A model generated the notes under the pieces. That model was not told the origin of the DNA. It worked only from the letters and a program-made list of their open reading frames with translations, and did not search any database. A program made the translations under genes and the position numbers. From positions 238,369,952-238,397,285 of the forward strand of contig JBOZIK010000001.1 of assembly GCA_051453625.1 (NCBI GenBank): a DNA stretch of 27,334 nt, read 5' to 3'. The stretch's first letter is position 1; each line of letters opens with the position of its first letter. Origin of the DNA: Welwitschia mirabilis. Lineage: Eukaryota; Gnetophyta; Gnetopsida; Welwitschiales. Shown here in pieces: positions 1 through 10,562 of the stretch.

Positions 1-404
1 TCCCTAGGAATTCATCTATTGTGAAAGACTTCCTACAGTACATCATGGAGGTTATTACCTAGGATGGAGAAGTGGAATTTAAAAAGTTCGATTGGCTAAT
101 CATCAGATCTAGGGATATAGTTATTCTTTATGAATCTAATAGCAAAGAAAATATCTTCTCTATTCAAGGGTTTAGTCAACATACAATTATCTTCATTTTA
201 GAATTTCTTGTTTTTTGTAATTAGGTTGTGGTGATATTGTCCCATTCCCAAATTCACTTAAGATGGGCCTATAATTCCTTAGCTATTTCGTCGTCATTTT
301 ATGTGATTTAACCTCCTACAGAAAGTCTTCTAATTCTATTATCAGATTTGTGCTAGTTAGCCTGTTAGAAGAAGAATCTAGTATTCTTATCATCCTTTTT
401 AAGC
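1..404 (-). pseudogene. LINE copy A, reverse transcriptase N-terminal part (left of gap)
   Basis: Read on the minus strand, this is the start of the reverse transcriptase part of a plant L1-type LINE ORF2. Near 360-404 it gives a degraded form of the KEGDRNTRFFH-like motif that precedes the RT in plant LINEs. Around 85-120 it gives a decayed version of the NNxxPGPDGxPIEFF motif that opens the RT palm, seen as N-N-Y-I-P-R-S-D-D then a stop. The family copies itself by target-primed reverse transcription. This copy has stops and frameshifts and cannot be active. The RT catalytic core would lie to the left of base 1, outside the window. The last 184 bases are repeated right of the gap. Confidence 0.8.
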
Positions 405-504
405 NNNNNNNNNNNNNNNNNNNNNNNNNNNNNNNNNNNNNNNNNNNNNNNNNNNNNNNNNNNNNNNNNNNNNNNNNNNNNNNNNNNNNNNNNNNNNNNN
501 NNNN
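405..504. other. Assembly gap, 100 N
   Basis: This is a placeholder-length run of N. The 184 bases before it (221-404) and after it (505-688) are alternative versions of the same LINE segment, about 9% different by eye, so the flanks overlap rather than being separated. Confidence 0.95.
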
Positions 505-1680
505 TTAGGCTGTGGTGATATTGTCCCATTCCCAAATTCTCTTAAGATGGGCTTACAATTCCTTAGCTATTTCTTCTTCATTTTTTGTGATTTAACCTTC
601 TACAGAAAGTCTTCTAATTTTGTTATCAGATTTGTATTAGTTAGCCTATTAGAAAAAGAATCTAGTATGTTTATCATCCTCTTTGAGCCACTTCATCCTT
701 AATCATCCTATACAATAATGTTCTTCATCAGTGTTTATTTCTTGGAGATCCATTAGGCACTCAGATTCTTTTCTTTAAAGATTGTCCTAACTACCTTCCT
801 CCTCTTACTCAGTTTGGATACTTTTAAGTTTCTTCTTAAGTTCAACCTTTGATTTAAACCTCTCTTTATATTTTCTTCTTCAATATTTTATGTGAGTCTT
901 TAGGGTATTGAGGCCTCTGTATAAAAAAGTTATAGGTTGGGTTTCATCATACTGTGCCCATTTTTTTTCCAATAGTACCCTAGTTTCTATCCTATTAATC
1001 CAATAGCATTCCATATGAAACAGAGTTTTTGGATGCAAGATCACCCCTATTCTAAGCTTGATAGGATGGTAATTCGAGGTAATCCTATTTATACCATAGG
1101 CTTCAAGTGAAAGTTTAGCTAGATCCTTCCCATCTAGAACCCTATCAATCTTAGACATTATCAGATCTTTATCTACTCTTCTATTTAACCACATATATTT
1201 GAATTTAACAATAGGGATGTTTGTGAGGGAGTATCATACTAAAATATCTTTTAGTATTAAGGCACCTCTAACATTCCAGTTATCACCCCCTATTTTTCCC
1301 AATGNNNNNNNCATTGATTAAAGTCATCCAATATAAGTCATTTAGATTTATCTATTATAGTCCTCTACACTTCTTCTAATATAGTGACCTTGTCTTAATT
1401 GTGTTAAAAAGTATAAATATTTGTCATAGTTCATTCTTCATTCTCTAGGATAAATATGATGTGGTTCTTACTACTGTGAATTAGATCTACCTCTTTTTTT
1501 GATAGAAATCAGAACAATAGTGAAAGATGTCCATTACCATCCTAGATTCATTTTTTACATATCATTTTTAATCTTCATTTCTTGTAAGTAAAATAAATCA
1601 CTATTATATTAAATAATCAAATTTCATAGGGTATTTTTCTTATAGGAGGACCTTAATCCCTACAAACCTATGTGAGACAA
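505..1680 (-). pseudogene. LINE copy A, endonuclease domain and RT linker of ORF2
   Basis: On the minus strand this reads as the endonuclease/exonuclease/phosphatase-fold domain of a plant L1 ORF2, which nicks target DNA in the nucleus. The clearest stretch is an open frame at 880-1194 with the end of the domain: SKIDRVL followed by SNYHPIKL, the decayed counterpart of the SxLDRxL...SDHxPI block that holds the catalytic Asp-His pair; SDH has become SNY. At about 1312-1345 the GDFN motif reads LDDFN. Upstream parts (1440-1660) read as the GNSGGLL and VCLQE regions seen better in copy B. Stops and shifts break it repeatedly. It carries a 7-base N run at 1305-1311. Confidence 0.85.
1305..1311. 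other. Short N run (7 bases) inside LINE endonuclease
   Basis: Seven unresolved bases sit just beside the GDFN-like motif of copy A. The flanks continue the same domain, so this is a local base-call failure and not a scaffold join. Confidence 0.9.
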
Positions 1681-1689
1681 TTCATTGGA

Positions 1690-2306
1690 GGTGTTTTCTC
1701 CCCTTTCTACGTGCTTATCCTTTCCTTAAGGTATTTTGATAGTAACTTGAGAGCCATTTGCAATGTTCTCTATTATTTCTCATTCTTGGAGGATTCTATT
1801 ATTGGGCCTTTCCTTCATTTGAGTTTCCATTTCATTAGATTCATCATTGTTTAAAGGTTGTTAGGTATCACTCTCATCCATGAGAGGTTAAAATGGGTTA
1901 TGCTCCTATTTCAATACTTCCTTTTTCTTGCTTTCCTTATAAAAAATAGTAGTACTTTTTCTAGTTTATTCCTTCCTTTGCTTATGTCAGTGTATGTTCT
2001 GATTGTGACTAGTTTTCCCACAAAAAGTATAGGTTTCTTTTGGCTTTTCTTCAATATTAATTAGTCATTTTCGATATTCTTCACATAGATGATCCAATCT
2101 TCCATAATATGAGAATTTCTTTTCAGGATATTCACAACTTTCAAAGAGGTATTTTAATATTTCACAGACTGTGCAATGAATCAGAAGGTTCTCATATGTG
2201 ATATGAAGATCACAAATACCCCATTTAGATCTAAAATTTATAGATTGAATCTCCTTAGTATCATTGAGGCTCATTCAAACATAGAATCTAGTCAATATTA
2301 ATCTTG
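1690..2306 (-). pseudogene. LINE copy A, ORF1 C-terminal half with zinc knuckle
   Basis: On the minus strand the open frame at 2065-2274 carries a decayed CCHC knuckle: C-T-V-C, then a Tyr where His is expected, then Cys, followed by a second knuckle that has lost cysteines (SYYGRLDHLCEEY). This is the zinc-knuckle part of the plant LINE ORF1, the RNA-binding partner of ORF2. The His to Tyr change is a C-to-T transition. The lower-coordinate part, down to about 1690, corresponds to the poorly conserved ORF1 tail and the ORF1/ORF2 junction. Small open frames on the plus strand here (1672-2064) are antisense shadows. The DUF4283 half is missing because the contig ends at the gap. Confidence 0.75.
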
Positions 2307-2406
2307 NNNNNNNNNNNNNNNNNNNNNNNNNNNNNNNNNNNNNNNNNNNNNNNNNNNNNNNNNNNNNNNNNNNNNNNNNNNNNNNNNNNNNNNNNNNNNN
2401 NNNNNN
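2307..2406. other. Assembly gap, 100 N, between LINE copies A and B
   Basis: Placeholder-length N run. Position 2306 matches about 4437 in copy B, and 2407 matches about position 18 in copy A. The whole left flank is therefore homologous to the right flank, the same geometry as the other gaps but with a longer and more diverged overlap. Confidence 0.9.
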
Positions 2407-3815
2407 ATTTGTTGAGAAAGACTTCATGCATTACATCATGGAGGTTATCCCCTAGGATGAAGAAGTGGAATTAAAGAGTTCGATTGGCTAACTATCAGGG
2501 CCAGGGACTCAGTTATTCTTCATAGATTTGACAGTAGATAAAATCTCTTCTCTATTCAGGGGTTTATTCAACATATAATTATTTTCATTCAAGACTTTCT
2601 TATTTTCTGGAATTAAGTCGGGTGTAATATCATTTCATTTCCATATTCTCTTAAGATGGGCCTATAATTCCTTAGCTATTTCCTCTTCATTTTATGTGAT
2701 TTGACCTCCTACAGAAATTCTTCTGATTCTATTATCAGATTTATATTGGTTGGCCTGCTGGAAGGAGAATCTAGTATGCTTATTACCCTCTTTGAGTCAC
2801 TTGATCCTTAAGCATTCTCTCCAATAATTTTCTTTATTATCATTTATTTCTTGGAGATCTATTACACACTAATATTTTCTGCTTCAAATATTATCCTAGT
2901 TACCTTCCTCCTCCTACTCAATTTGGATACTTTTAAATTCCTCTTAAGTTCAGCTTTTGATTTAAACCTCGCTTTATTTTTCTTCTCCAATCTCTTATGT
3001 AAGCCTTTAAGGTATTGAGGCCTCTTTATAAAAAAGTTATATGTTGGGCTCCATCATATTGTGCCTAATTTTTTTCCAATAGAACTCTAGTTTCTGTCTA
3101 GTTAATCTAATACCGTTCCATACAAAATGAAGTTTTTGATAGAAAAATTACCCCCATTTTAAGCTTGATAGGTTAATGATCCAAGGCAATCTTGTTCAAA
3201 CCATAGGCTTTAAGAGGGAGTTTAGCTAGATTCTTCTTAGTTAGGAATCTGTCAATCTTAGAAATTATCAGATTTATACTTATTCTTCTATTTGATCACA
3301 GGTATTTACACCTGGTAATAGGGATGTCTGTGAGGGAGTATCTTATCAAAAAATCTTTTAGTATTGAGGCACCTCTAGAATTCTAATTATCACCCCTTGA
3401 TTTTTCTTAGCGGTGAAGACATTAGTTGAAGTTACCTAATATAATCCACTTAGATTTATCTACAATGGTCCTTTACGCTTCTTCTAATATAACAGCATTG
3501 TCTTGATTGTGTTGCGAATTATAAATATTTGTGACAGTCCAACCTTCTTTCTTAAGGATAATTGTGATGTCGTTCTTATTGCTATGAATCAGATCTGCCT
3601 CCTTTTTGGTAGAGATTAAAAGGCCACCAGAGTTGCCTTGGGCTACAACGATGAAAGATGTCCATTACCACCCTAGATTTATTTTTTCTATATCATTTTT
3701 TATTTTCATTTCTTATAAGCAAACTAAATCAATATTATATTAAATGATCAGATTTCATAGGGTCTTTTTCTTATAGGAGAATCCTAATCCCCTGCAATCC
3801 CATATGAGACAATTC
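2407..3815 (-). pseudogene. LINE copy B, ORF2 endonuclease and RT start
   Basis: On the minus strand this is the better preserved ORF2 copy. In order it shows IWDCRGLG at about 3782-3805 (the domain start), a VCL-like block followed by EMKIKNDIEKINLGW, GNSGGLLIS near 3618-3640, and DKSKWIILGNFN near 3424-3465, where the catalytic-motif Asp of GDFN has become Asn. A decayed SKIDRFL block lies near 3245. After it come the K-G-N-K-H-T-R-F linker (about 2770-2800) and LNKPLNREEIL...NNxVPGPDS, the RT opening motif (about 2478-2560). The order and motifs are diagnostic of plant L1-type LINEs. Several frameshifts and stops make it inactive. The RT catalytic core is lost at the gap. Confidence 0.9.
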
Positions 3816-4905
3816 ATTGAGGATGTTTTCACCCCTTTCTGGATGCTTATCCTTTTCTTAAGGTATCTTCAATAGTGGTTTGAGAGCTATTTGCAACGTT
3901 CTCTATGGTTTCTCATTCTCGGAGGGTTCTATCGCTAGGCCTTCCCTTCGTTTGGGTTTCCACTTCATTAGACTCATTGTTGTTTAGAGGTTGTTAGGTA
4001 TCATTCTCGTCCATGAGAGGTTGAAATGGGTTATGCTCCTATTCCAATACTTCCTTTTTCTTACTTTCCTTATAAAAAATAGTAGTACTTTTTCTAGTTT
4101 ATTCCTTCCTTTGTTTATGTCAGCGTATGTTCTGATTGTAACTAATTTTCCCATAAAAAGTATAAGTCTCTTTTGGCTTTTCTTCAATATCAATTAGTCT
4201 TTTTTGATATTCTTCACATAGATGATTCAATCTTCCACAATATGATCATTTCTTTTTAGGAGGATCACATCTTCCAAAGAGGTGCTTTAATATTTCACAG
4301 ACTATGCAATAATCAGAAGGTTCTCATATGTAACATCAAGATCACAAATATCCCATTTAAATCTAAACTTTATAGATTGAATCTCCTTAGTATCCTTGAG
4401 GCTCATTCAAACACAGAATCTAGCCAATATTAATCTTGCCTATTTAATGGTAATTCAGTTAAGTTTAATCATTTCTATAAACTGTCATTCTCCTTAATAG
4501 ATTTTCATCCCAAAACTCTATAGAAAACTTGTGGATGTAGATCCAGATCAAAAGTTTCTTAAATAGATTTAAGTCCAATTGCATCCCCAGTGTCCATTTG
4601 ACTAGAGCAAGGCCTCACACACCAAAAAACCATGATCCTCTTACAATTATTTTATCCTGATCTTGTTCATTATCTAGTTGAAATAATGCCAATTCTTTTG
4701 GAATTAAAATAATATTAACTTTACTAACTCTTATCCATTTCATAGTAACCCATTCACGGATCTGATCTAACGTTGGTTGAGGACTAGATAAGAAAAAATT
4801 TTCAATTAGACTATATCTAAGCTTCTTTTTAATTTCACTACATGCATCTTCATCGATGTGTAAAACAAGGGATTTTTCTTCCCTATACAACTGAGTCTTC
4901 TTCAT
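3816..4905 (-). pseudogene. LINE copy B, ORF1 (DUF4283 plus CCHC knuckle)
   Basis: On the minus strand this is the RNA-binding ORF1 of the LINE. The open frame 4615-4905 starts with ATG at 4905 and matches the DUF4283 layout: LRYSLIENF, then REWVTMKW, then IPKELALFQ, and GSWFFG at its end. Below 4615 the reading continues through shifts as FSIEFWDENLLRR and MSLKDTKEIQ-like text, the usual post-DUF4283 region. An intact CCHC knuckle (C-x2-C-x4-H-x4-C) lies at 4267-4308. A second, damaged knuckle follows, with a stop where its first Cys should be and Tyr for its last Cys. The tail to about 3816 joins ORF2. It is inactive because of several stops and frameshifts. Confidence 0.88.
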
Positions 4906-5174
4906 ATTGGGATCAAAACCCTTAAAAAAACCCTAAAAACTAATCAAAACTATAAAATAAAATAATCCTATAACTTACTCAAGGAATGTATATCTTATGG
5001 CTACAAGCACCCCTATGCTTCATGACCAGGGACCAAAACTACCCCCACTGATCCATGATCCTTTAAGCCTTACTCCCTCCTATGCTTTAGATTCATTAGA
5101 CCTCTCAGAGGTTCCAACCCTAGAAAATCTCTCTTCTTATTTCTAGGTCCAATCAAAAGGTTACATTATTTTCT
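4906..5174 (-). other. Probable LINE 5' leader
   Basis: About 270 bases lie upstream of the ORF1 start on the minus strand and contain no recognisable gene. They are somewhat richer in G+C than their surroundings, which fits a LINE 5' untranslated region. The boundary with host DNA or with the next repeat is not visible. Confidence 0.4.
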
Positions 5175-5395
5175 CTTTTATGATTTGTAAGACATTATCA
5201 CTTTGTGACAATTATAGATTCAACTTTGTATAAGTCTTTATGATTTATACTACAAAATTTATTCCTTAGGAATAACAACATTAAGGCTATACTTCAAATG
5301 AAAGTCCTAGATTATTGGTAAAAGTTGGATTTTTATTCCCTTGGATTTGTATCCTAGGATGAACTCTTAAATTCATAGTATTTAGAAAGAAATAA
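5175..5395. repeat. Dispersed repeat, member 1
   Basis: About 215 bases align, by eye at roughly 70% identity, with 15345-15557 in the same orientation. Shared blocks include TATCCTAGGAT, GGCTATACTT/GGTTATACTT and ATGAAAGT. Many differences are C/T or G/A. The second member overlaps the end of the minus-strand copia frame, so this may be a retroelement fragment, but I could not assign the family. Confidence 0.55.
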
Positions 5396-6270
5396 AGTTT
5401 AATAAAAACTTCATTGTAATAGCATTTTAGTACTTTTTCTAGGGATAATGACAGAGTAACTATAAAGGAACATGAACAGATATTTTTATTTCTATGTATT
5501 TCCTTGCTTGCTTATATTCTTTCGTTTTTCATTTGTATTGGGTCCTTACACTACTTTCTTTATTCTGCTTTTCTTATTAGATGGCAGAAGTCCTCTTCCT
5601 ATGTAATCTAGACTTATCCTTTTTCCATTTATTTTTTTATGCCAGTCCATTCTAGTTTCCTTTTTTTCTTTTACATTTAGTAATTTATAGTTTAGTAATC
5701 TAATTTTTAATGCATCTTTAATGAGTGGTCCATATTTGATGGAATTAAAATTCATCCTTTTTTCTCTTCTTATAAGTTTACATTTTGATCTAATATTTTC
5801 ATGGATTATTGTATCAATTTAAATGTAGAACTAATATATTTGTGTAGGATTTTCTTGTCTTCTTCTTATTTATTTCCATTTCTTTTCCATAGGTTTTGAA
5901 GACATTTATGACATCAAAGAAGAATCTATTTTCTTTCTTATTTTATTTTTGTTATACATCATATTTTAGTATAGTACTATGTTTTTTTCCCATTCTTACA
6001 TTGCATTTCATTTTTATTTATTCATTACATTTTAAGATTTTTATATTTAATTCTACATGTCATGATCCTTGTCAAATTGATGCATTCATTTATTACTTCA
6101 AAATTTCAATTTTCTCTTGTCTTTATCGCTTATTTTCTTCATATTATTCCCTCTTTAAAAGATGGTACTACTATCAAACCTAGTTGGCACAATTATCCTT
6201 TTGTTAAGATACACCTTTAAACTTGATCAAATGTATGTTTTAAACTTCATATGACTTTTGAAACACTTTG
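5396..6270. other. No recognisable gene
   Basis: This is AT-rich sequence with two small open frames (minus 5546-5755, plus 5896-6183). The first is lysine-rich and the second is almost entirely Phe/Tyr/Ser/Ile, as expected for T-rich DNA. Neither matches a family that I know. It probably includes the LTR or leader of the gypsy element whose gag starts near 7200, but I could not fix an LTR edge or primer site. Confidence 0.4.
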
Positions 6271-6644
6271 TCAACCTTGTTCTTTTTCAAATATTATATT
6301 TAACTAGTAACATAGATTTGATAAGAGACTTCATCAAACATCTCCTAATCTTAACATGGATCCTAATATTAAAAATATTAGTAAACGTTTTCTAGCATTA
6401 GATTGTGAGAGATTGTAAGATATTCTAGGTAACATTAATTTAAATAATCAATCACACACCAAAAAGCCTTATTCCTTTTTTTAAAAATCATACTCTTCTC
6501 ATAAATCCAACTTTTATCTAAATTTCTCTTTCACATTAACCTAGGTAGAAACTAAAATACTACTTACAATCTTAATATCTAGGCACTTCTTCATGTATTA
6601 ATTAACTCATCAATGTTGATAGGATATACTTCAAACTAGCCATA
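6271..6644. repeat. Gap overlap, left version (matches 6916-7287)
   Basis: These 374 bases reappear after the N run with only a few per cent differences. The right end, about 6567-6644, is the start of the gypsy gag: it has the same P-S-C-I-N-like region as the right copy, truncated by the gap. It is most simply an alternative allele of 6916-7287. Confidence 0.85.
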
Positions 6645-6915
6645 NNNNNNNNNNNNNNNNNNNNNNNNNNNNNNNNNNNNNNNNNNNNNNNNNNNNNNNN
6701 NNNNNNNNNNNNNNNNNNNNNNNNNNNNNNNNNNNNNNNNNNNNNNNNNNNNNNNNNNNNNNNNNNNNNNNNNNNNNNNNNNNNNNNNNNNNNNNNNNNN
6801 NNNNNNNNNNNNNNNNNNNNNNNNNNNNNNNNNNNNNNNNNNNNNNNNNNNNNNNNNNNNNNNNNNNNNNNNNNNNNNNNNNNNNNNNNNNNNNNNNNNN
6901 NNNNNNNNNNNNNNN
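6645..6915. other. Assembly gap, 271 N
   Basis: The N length looks estimated rather than a default. The flanks overlap by about 374 bases, so a positive gap size is probably wrong. Open frames that cross these N's are artefacts. Confidence 0.95.
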
Positions 6916-7287
6916 GTCAACCTTGTTCTTTTTCAAATATTATATGAACTGGTAACATAGATTTGATAAGAGACTTCATCAAACATCACCTAATCTTAAC
7001 GTGGATCCTAATATTAAAAATATTGGTAAACCTTTTCTAGCATTAGATTGAGAGAGATTGTAAGATGATCTAAGTAACATTAATCTAAATAATCAATAAC
7101 ACATCCAAAAGTCTTATTCCTTTTATAAAAATCATACTCTTCTCATAAATCCAACTTTTATCTAAATTTCTCTTTCACATTAACCTAGGTAGAAACTAAA
7201 ACACTACTTACAAACTTAATATCTAGGCACTCCTTCATGTATTAATTAACTCAACAATGTTGATAGGATAGACTTTAGAATAGCCAT
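6916..7287. repeat. Gap overlap, right version (matches 6271-6644)
   Basis: This begins directly after the N run with the same text as 6271 onward. It passes into the gypsy gag without a break. Confidence 0.85.
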
Positions 7288-8640
7288 AATTCAACTTTCA
7301 TATCATTTCCATGGTTTAGAGTCTAGAGTTTCTTATCTACACCTCAAGGAGTTTGAATGTATATGGTCTAATATTTTTTTAGAACTTAGATGCTTTAGAT
7401 GCATGTAAACTGATTTTATTCTCTTTCTTCCTTAAATAAAAAGCTAAATCTTAGTTGTACGCTTGAAATCCCATTTGTATAATAATCTAGATAGAGTTAA
7501 ATATATAATAAGTTTTTTTTCCAAGTCATAAAATTAATGCCTTTAGAAGATATATTATGAACTTCTAATAAAAATATCATGAGACCTCCTCCTAGATGTT
7601 AAAAATATTTAAAGCCCTCCTTCTTAAATTTTTTCAACATGACTTTAAACAAGGAAGAGTCCTATTTTATAAATAATTTTCCTTAAATCATAAGTAACTT
7701 GTACAAATGATATGTAAATAGAGCCTTTTATAAATTGAAATAAATAAATATTGTGACTTTTTAAAGACCATTTCCAAAAGTTTAATGAAAATCCTAAGGA
7801 TTCTTATAAATCTCATCATACCATCAAATCCACTAGTATTCTTAAGGTTTTTGACAATTTTGAGTTCAACAATAAGTTAAATAAATTAGTCACTTAGTTC
7901 TCATTCTAACCCCATAGTTTCTAGAACTAAATTTTTCATATGTCATGTAGACATCCATGAAACTACTAAATGTCCATCCATGTCTATATTTTAATATGTA
8001 AGTAAGAAGCAAATAAATCTTGTACAAAAAAATTGACAAAACTAAAGATAAAATAACCCTTATTCTAACACATACAACTCCAAATTGAAAAACCATCAAA
8101 CTTTTTCATGGAAGCAAAAAAACAATAATAATAGTAATCAATCATCTACAAATCAATTTATGAATTCATAACCTTCTTCATCATCTAATTCTTATTATTC
8201 TTCTTTTAATAATTATCCATCGTCTTTTACTAACCAACCTTCTTCATTACATTTCTTAAAAAATACATTTAAGATAATCATGAAGTTATAAACTTAATAA
8301 AAAAATCATCTATACTCTAAATACTTAAATGAAATGTCTAGCATTTAAACCAAACCACTATATATAGTCTTTTTATACTTAATCAAAGATAAAAAGGCAA
8401 GCTTTCCATCATCTCTGAGCCTAGTCCTAAAAATATCAATATTTTTAAAGTGATAGAGAAGAGTTAAATTAGAGAACCTAAGGCCATACATCCTCAAAGT
8501 GAAAAGAAGGTCAACAAAGAGGTAGTGAAAAATAAACCACGTGAAAATGAAGTTCCAAATAAGCCTAGTAATAGATAGAAGGAAGTGAAGGAAAAACTTA
8601 AAGAGTAAATTTCACCTTATAGAAAATATCTATCATTTAC
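7199..8640 (+). pseudogene. Ty3/gypsy (Tat/Athila-like) gag, decayed
   Basis: Gag builds the virus-like particle of the retrotransposon. The frame starting at 7223 gives LGTPSCIN, stop, NNVDRIDFRIAIIQL, then FHGLE and YLHLKEFE (7292-7360). These correspond to the PSCI...FEIKPGxIQLLPxFHGL...HLKEF block at the start of Tat/Athila gag. The same frame still fits at 7451-7530 (VVRLKSHLYNNLDRVKYIIS, then FFSKS). One base out of frame, a damaged zinc knuckle lies at 7941-7976 (C-x4-H-x4-C; the second Cys is lost). It is followed at 8052-8114 by NNPYSNTYN...NHQTFSW, a hallmark of this group, and by an Asn/Ser-rich tail. 8440-8620 is a Lys/Glu/Pro linker. Internal stops and a frameshift inactivate it. 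Confidence 0.9.
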
Positions 8641-8724
8641 ATAATAATTTAGAATATATAACCTACTAGAAAAAACATTAAAAGGTTCTTAAAATTTTTA
8701 AATAATTGAATATCAATAACCCAT

Positions 8725-9490
8725 TCTTAGAAGTTTTTGAGAAAGTCTTTTCATATGTCAAATTTCTTATGGACTTATGTATAATTAAGAGAAGGACGAA
8801 TGTTACAAGTAAAGCCTTTTTATCTTAACATACAAGTGCAATAATTTAAACTAAAATCCCTCCAAAATACAAAATCTAGGTTTCTCTACCTTTTTAATTA
8901 CTATTAAATACACATACATTGGGAAAGATTTATTAGACCTTAAAGCTAGTGTTGATCTTTTTCGTATTATATTTATAAATAAATTGATCTAAATGACTTA
9001 AAAATAAAAATATTTAATTCTAATTATCTAACAAGTTTTTAAAATCATCATCAGATGTAGTATAGTGTGTCATAGTTAAGCTAATAATTGATTCTTTCTT
9101 ATAGACTTCATAGTTTTGGAGATGGAATAAGCTAGAAATTATTTTGTCTTTGTAATCTTTGATAGACCTTTTCTTGTAACATTAAATGCTCTTATCAATT
9201 ATAGGAATGGTATTATGAAAATTTATTTTAAAAATATGACTATAAATTTAAATGTTTTTAATGTTATGAAAGAACCTAATGACATTAATAGATCTAACTT
9301 TATGGAATGGTTAGATAGTAAATCTCATGGTCTTGAATCTTTCTTTTATGAGAAGTTTGATTTAGATTTTAATTTTGAAAATAATTCTTATTTTAATTTA
9401 AAATTACCTTTTAAGGATCTAAAACATGTTTCTTTTAATGATAAATCCATTCATTCAATGATTATTTATCTATCTATGTATTCATCTTAG
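8725..9490 (+). pseudogene. Ty3/gypsy (Tat/Athila-like) protease region
   Basis: This continues the gag above. At about 8739-8822 it reads FEKVFSYVKFLMDLC, then IIKRRTNVTSKAF, then SAII and KIPPKYK, the conserved stretch before the aspartic protease. The active site at 8927-8960 reads LLDLKASVDL; the family has D-[ST/L]-G-A-S, so the essential Gly is now Lys (two G-to-A changes). Near 9104 comes DFIVLEME, one stop, then DRPFLVT and NALINYRNGIMK. These match the family's GRPFLAT and NALINCRNGxMKL, with Gly to Asp. The open frame 9215-9490 follows (MKIYFKNMTINLNVFNV), the normal end of this region. It cannot be catalytic. Confidence 0.9.
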
Positions 9491-9830
9491 AAAGATGTCT
9501 TGAGAGTTGTTTCAAAAACAAGAGTAATATATAGGTTGGAATTATTTTAATCTCAAATGTGTAGATCCAATTTCTTACAATATTACTATTTCTTTTAAGT
9601 TTTTGAATTCATGTCTGGAGTCCTCTCAAGAAAATGTTTTCATTTGAGCCATTATTTAATTCCTACCCTCATAATTTTAAGCTTGATACCTATCATAATT
9701 TTGAGTTGTCTTCTTTACATTTCATTAAATAATCCCATCATGAGAATAGTTTGTTTTATTAAATGAGTAAATATGGAATTTTTTTCTTGTAGATTAGGCT
9801 TTGAATAATTAAATTAATTTACAATAAATC
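9491..9830 (+). pseudogene. Possible continuation of the gypsy polyprotein
   Basis: Just after the protease, one frame stays coding-like with few stops, for example a stretch reading SFEPLFNSYPHNFKLDTYHN at about 9641-9700. In Tat/Athila elements this is the variable linker between protease and reverse transcriptase. I did not find reverse transcriptase, RNase H or integrase motifs downstream, so the element seems to be truncated or too decayed to read. The family match here is inference from position and not from motifs. Confidence 0.4.
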
Positions 9831-10036
9831 AAGTTTTGCCTAGGAATGTCTATCTCATAAAAAATCCTAAATACTACCACCTATTCAATCATATCCTTAA
9901 GCCTTTTCATTTACCTATCGCATTTTCATATGATCCCATAAAATCTACAAATCATCTTACTCTTCCATCTTAATATGAGTTCATAAGACTTAATGATACT
10001 ACTTAATGGCCTTTTACATAAAATCATAATAAGTGT

Positions 10037-10134
10037 TCTTGGTCTTTACAAGGTTTTAGTTGAGATTTTGTTAGGATTTATTTTTTAAGAGAAAGTCATA
10101 TTTACTTTGAGTTTTTTATGAATATTTTGATTCA
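10037..10134. repeat. Gap overlap, left version (matches 10467-10562)
   Basis: The 98 bases before the N run start with TCTTGGTCTTTA and recur directly after it with a few differences. Confidence 0.85.
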
Positions 10135-10466
10135 NNNNNNNNNNNNNNNNNNNNNNNNNNNNNNNNNNNNNNNNNNNNNNNNNNNNNNNNNNNNNNNNNN
10201 NNNNNNNNNNNNNNNNNNNNNNNNNNNNNNNNNNNNNNNNNNNNNNNNNNNNNNNNNNNNNNNNNNNNNNNNNNNNNNNNNNNNNNNNNNNNNNNNNNNN
10301 NNNNNNNNNNNNNNNNNNNNNNNNNNNNNNNNNNNNNNNNNNNNNNNNNNNNNNNNNNNNNNNNNNNNNNNNNNNNNNNNNNNNNNNNNNNNNNNNNNNN
10401 NNNNNNNNNNNNNNNNNNNNNNNNNNNNNNNNNNNNNNNNNNNNNNNNNNNNNNNNNNNNNNNNNN
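10135..10466. other. Assembly gap, 332 N
   Basis: The flanks overlap by about 98 bases. The open frame spanning this gap is an artefact. Confidence 0.95.
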
Positions 10467-10562
10467 TCTTGGTCTTTAGAAGGTTTTAGTTGAGATTTTG
10501 TGAGGATTTATTTTTTAAGAGAAAGTAATATTTACTTTGAGTTTTTGTGAATATTTACATTC
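10467..10562. repeat. Gap overlap, right version (matches 10037-10134)
   Basis: This begins flush with the end of the N run and repeats the left flank. Confidence 0.85.

Noticed and set aside
1672-2064. Two plus-strand open frames, with a near copy at 3991-4197
   Set aside because: They lie opposite LINE ORF1 and ORF2 on the minus strand; the matching frame at 3991-4197 follows from the LINE duplication and not from selection on the plus strand.
5896-6183. 95-codon plus-strand frame with hydrophobic composition
   Set aside because: It could look like a membrane protein, but it is what T-rich DNA encodes by default (Phe, Tyr, Ser, Ile, Leu); there is no family match.
6184-6203. Possible Asp-type primer site before the first gypsy gag (TTGGCACAATTATCC)
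   Set aside because: Only about 8 of 17 bases match the Asp site, and no convincing LTR CA edge precedes it; chance is likely.
6631-6936. Open frames through the N run
   Set aside because: Almost all residues are unknown; the frames exist only because N's hold no stops. The same applies to 10118-10489, 21817-22005 and 21851-22051.
7890-8099. 69-codon minus-strand frame
   Set aside because: It is antisense to the zinc-knuckle and NNPYSNTYN part of the gypsy gag, which is clearly the real coding strand.
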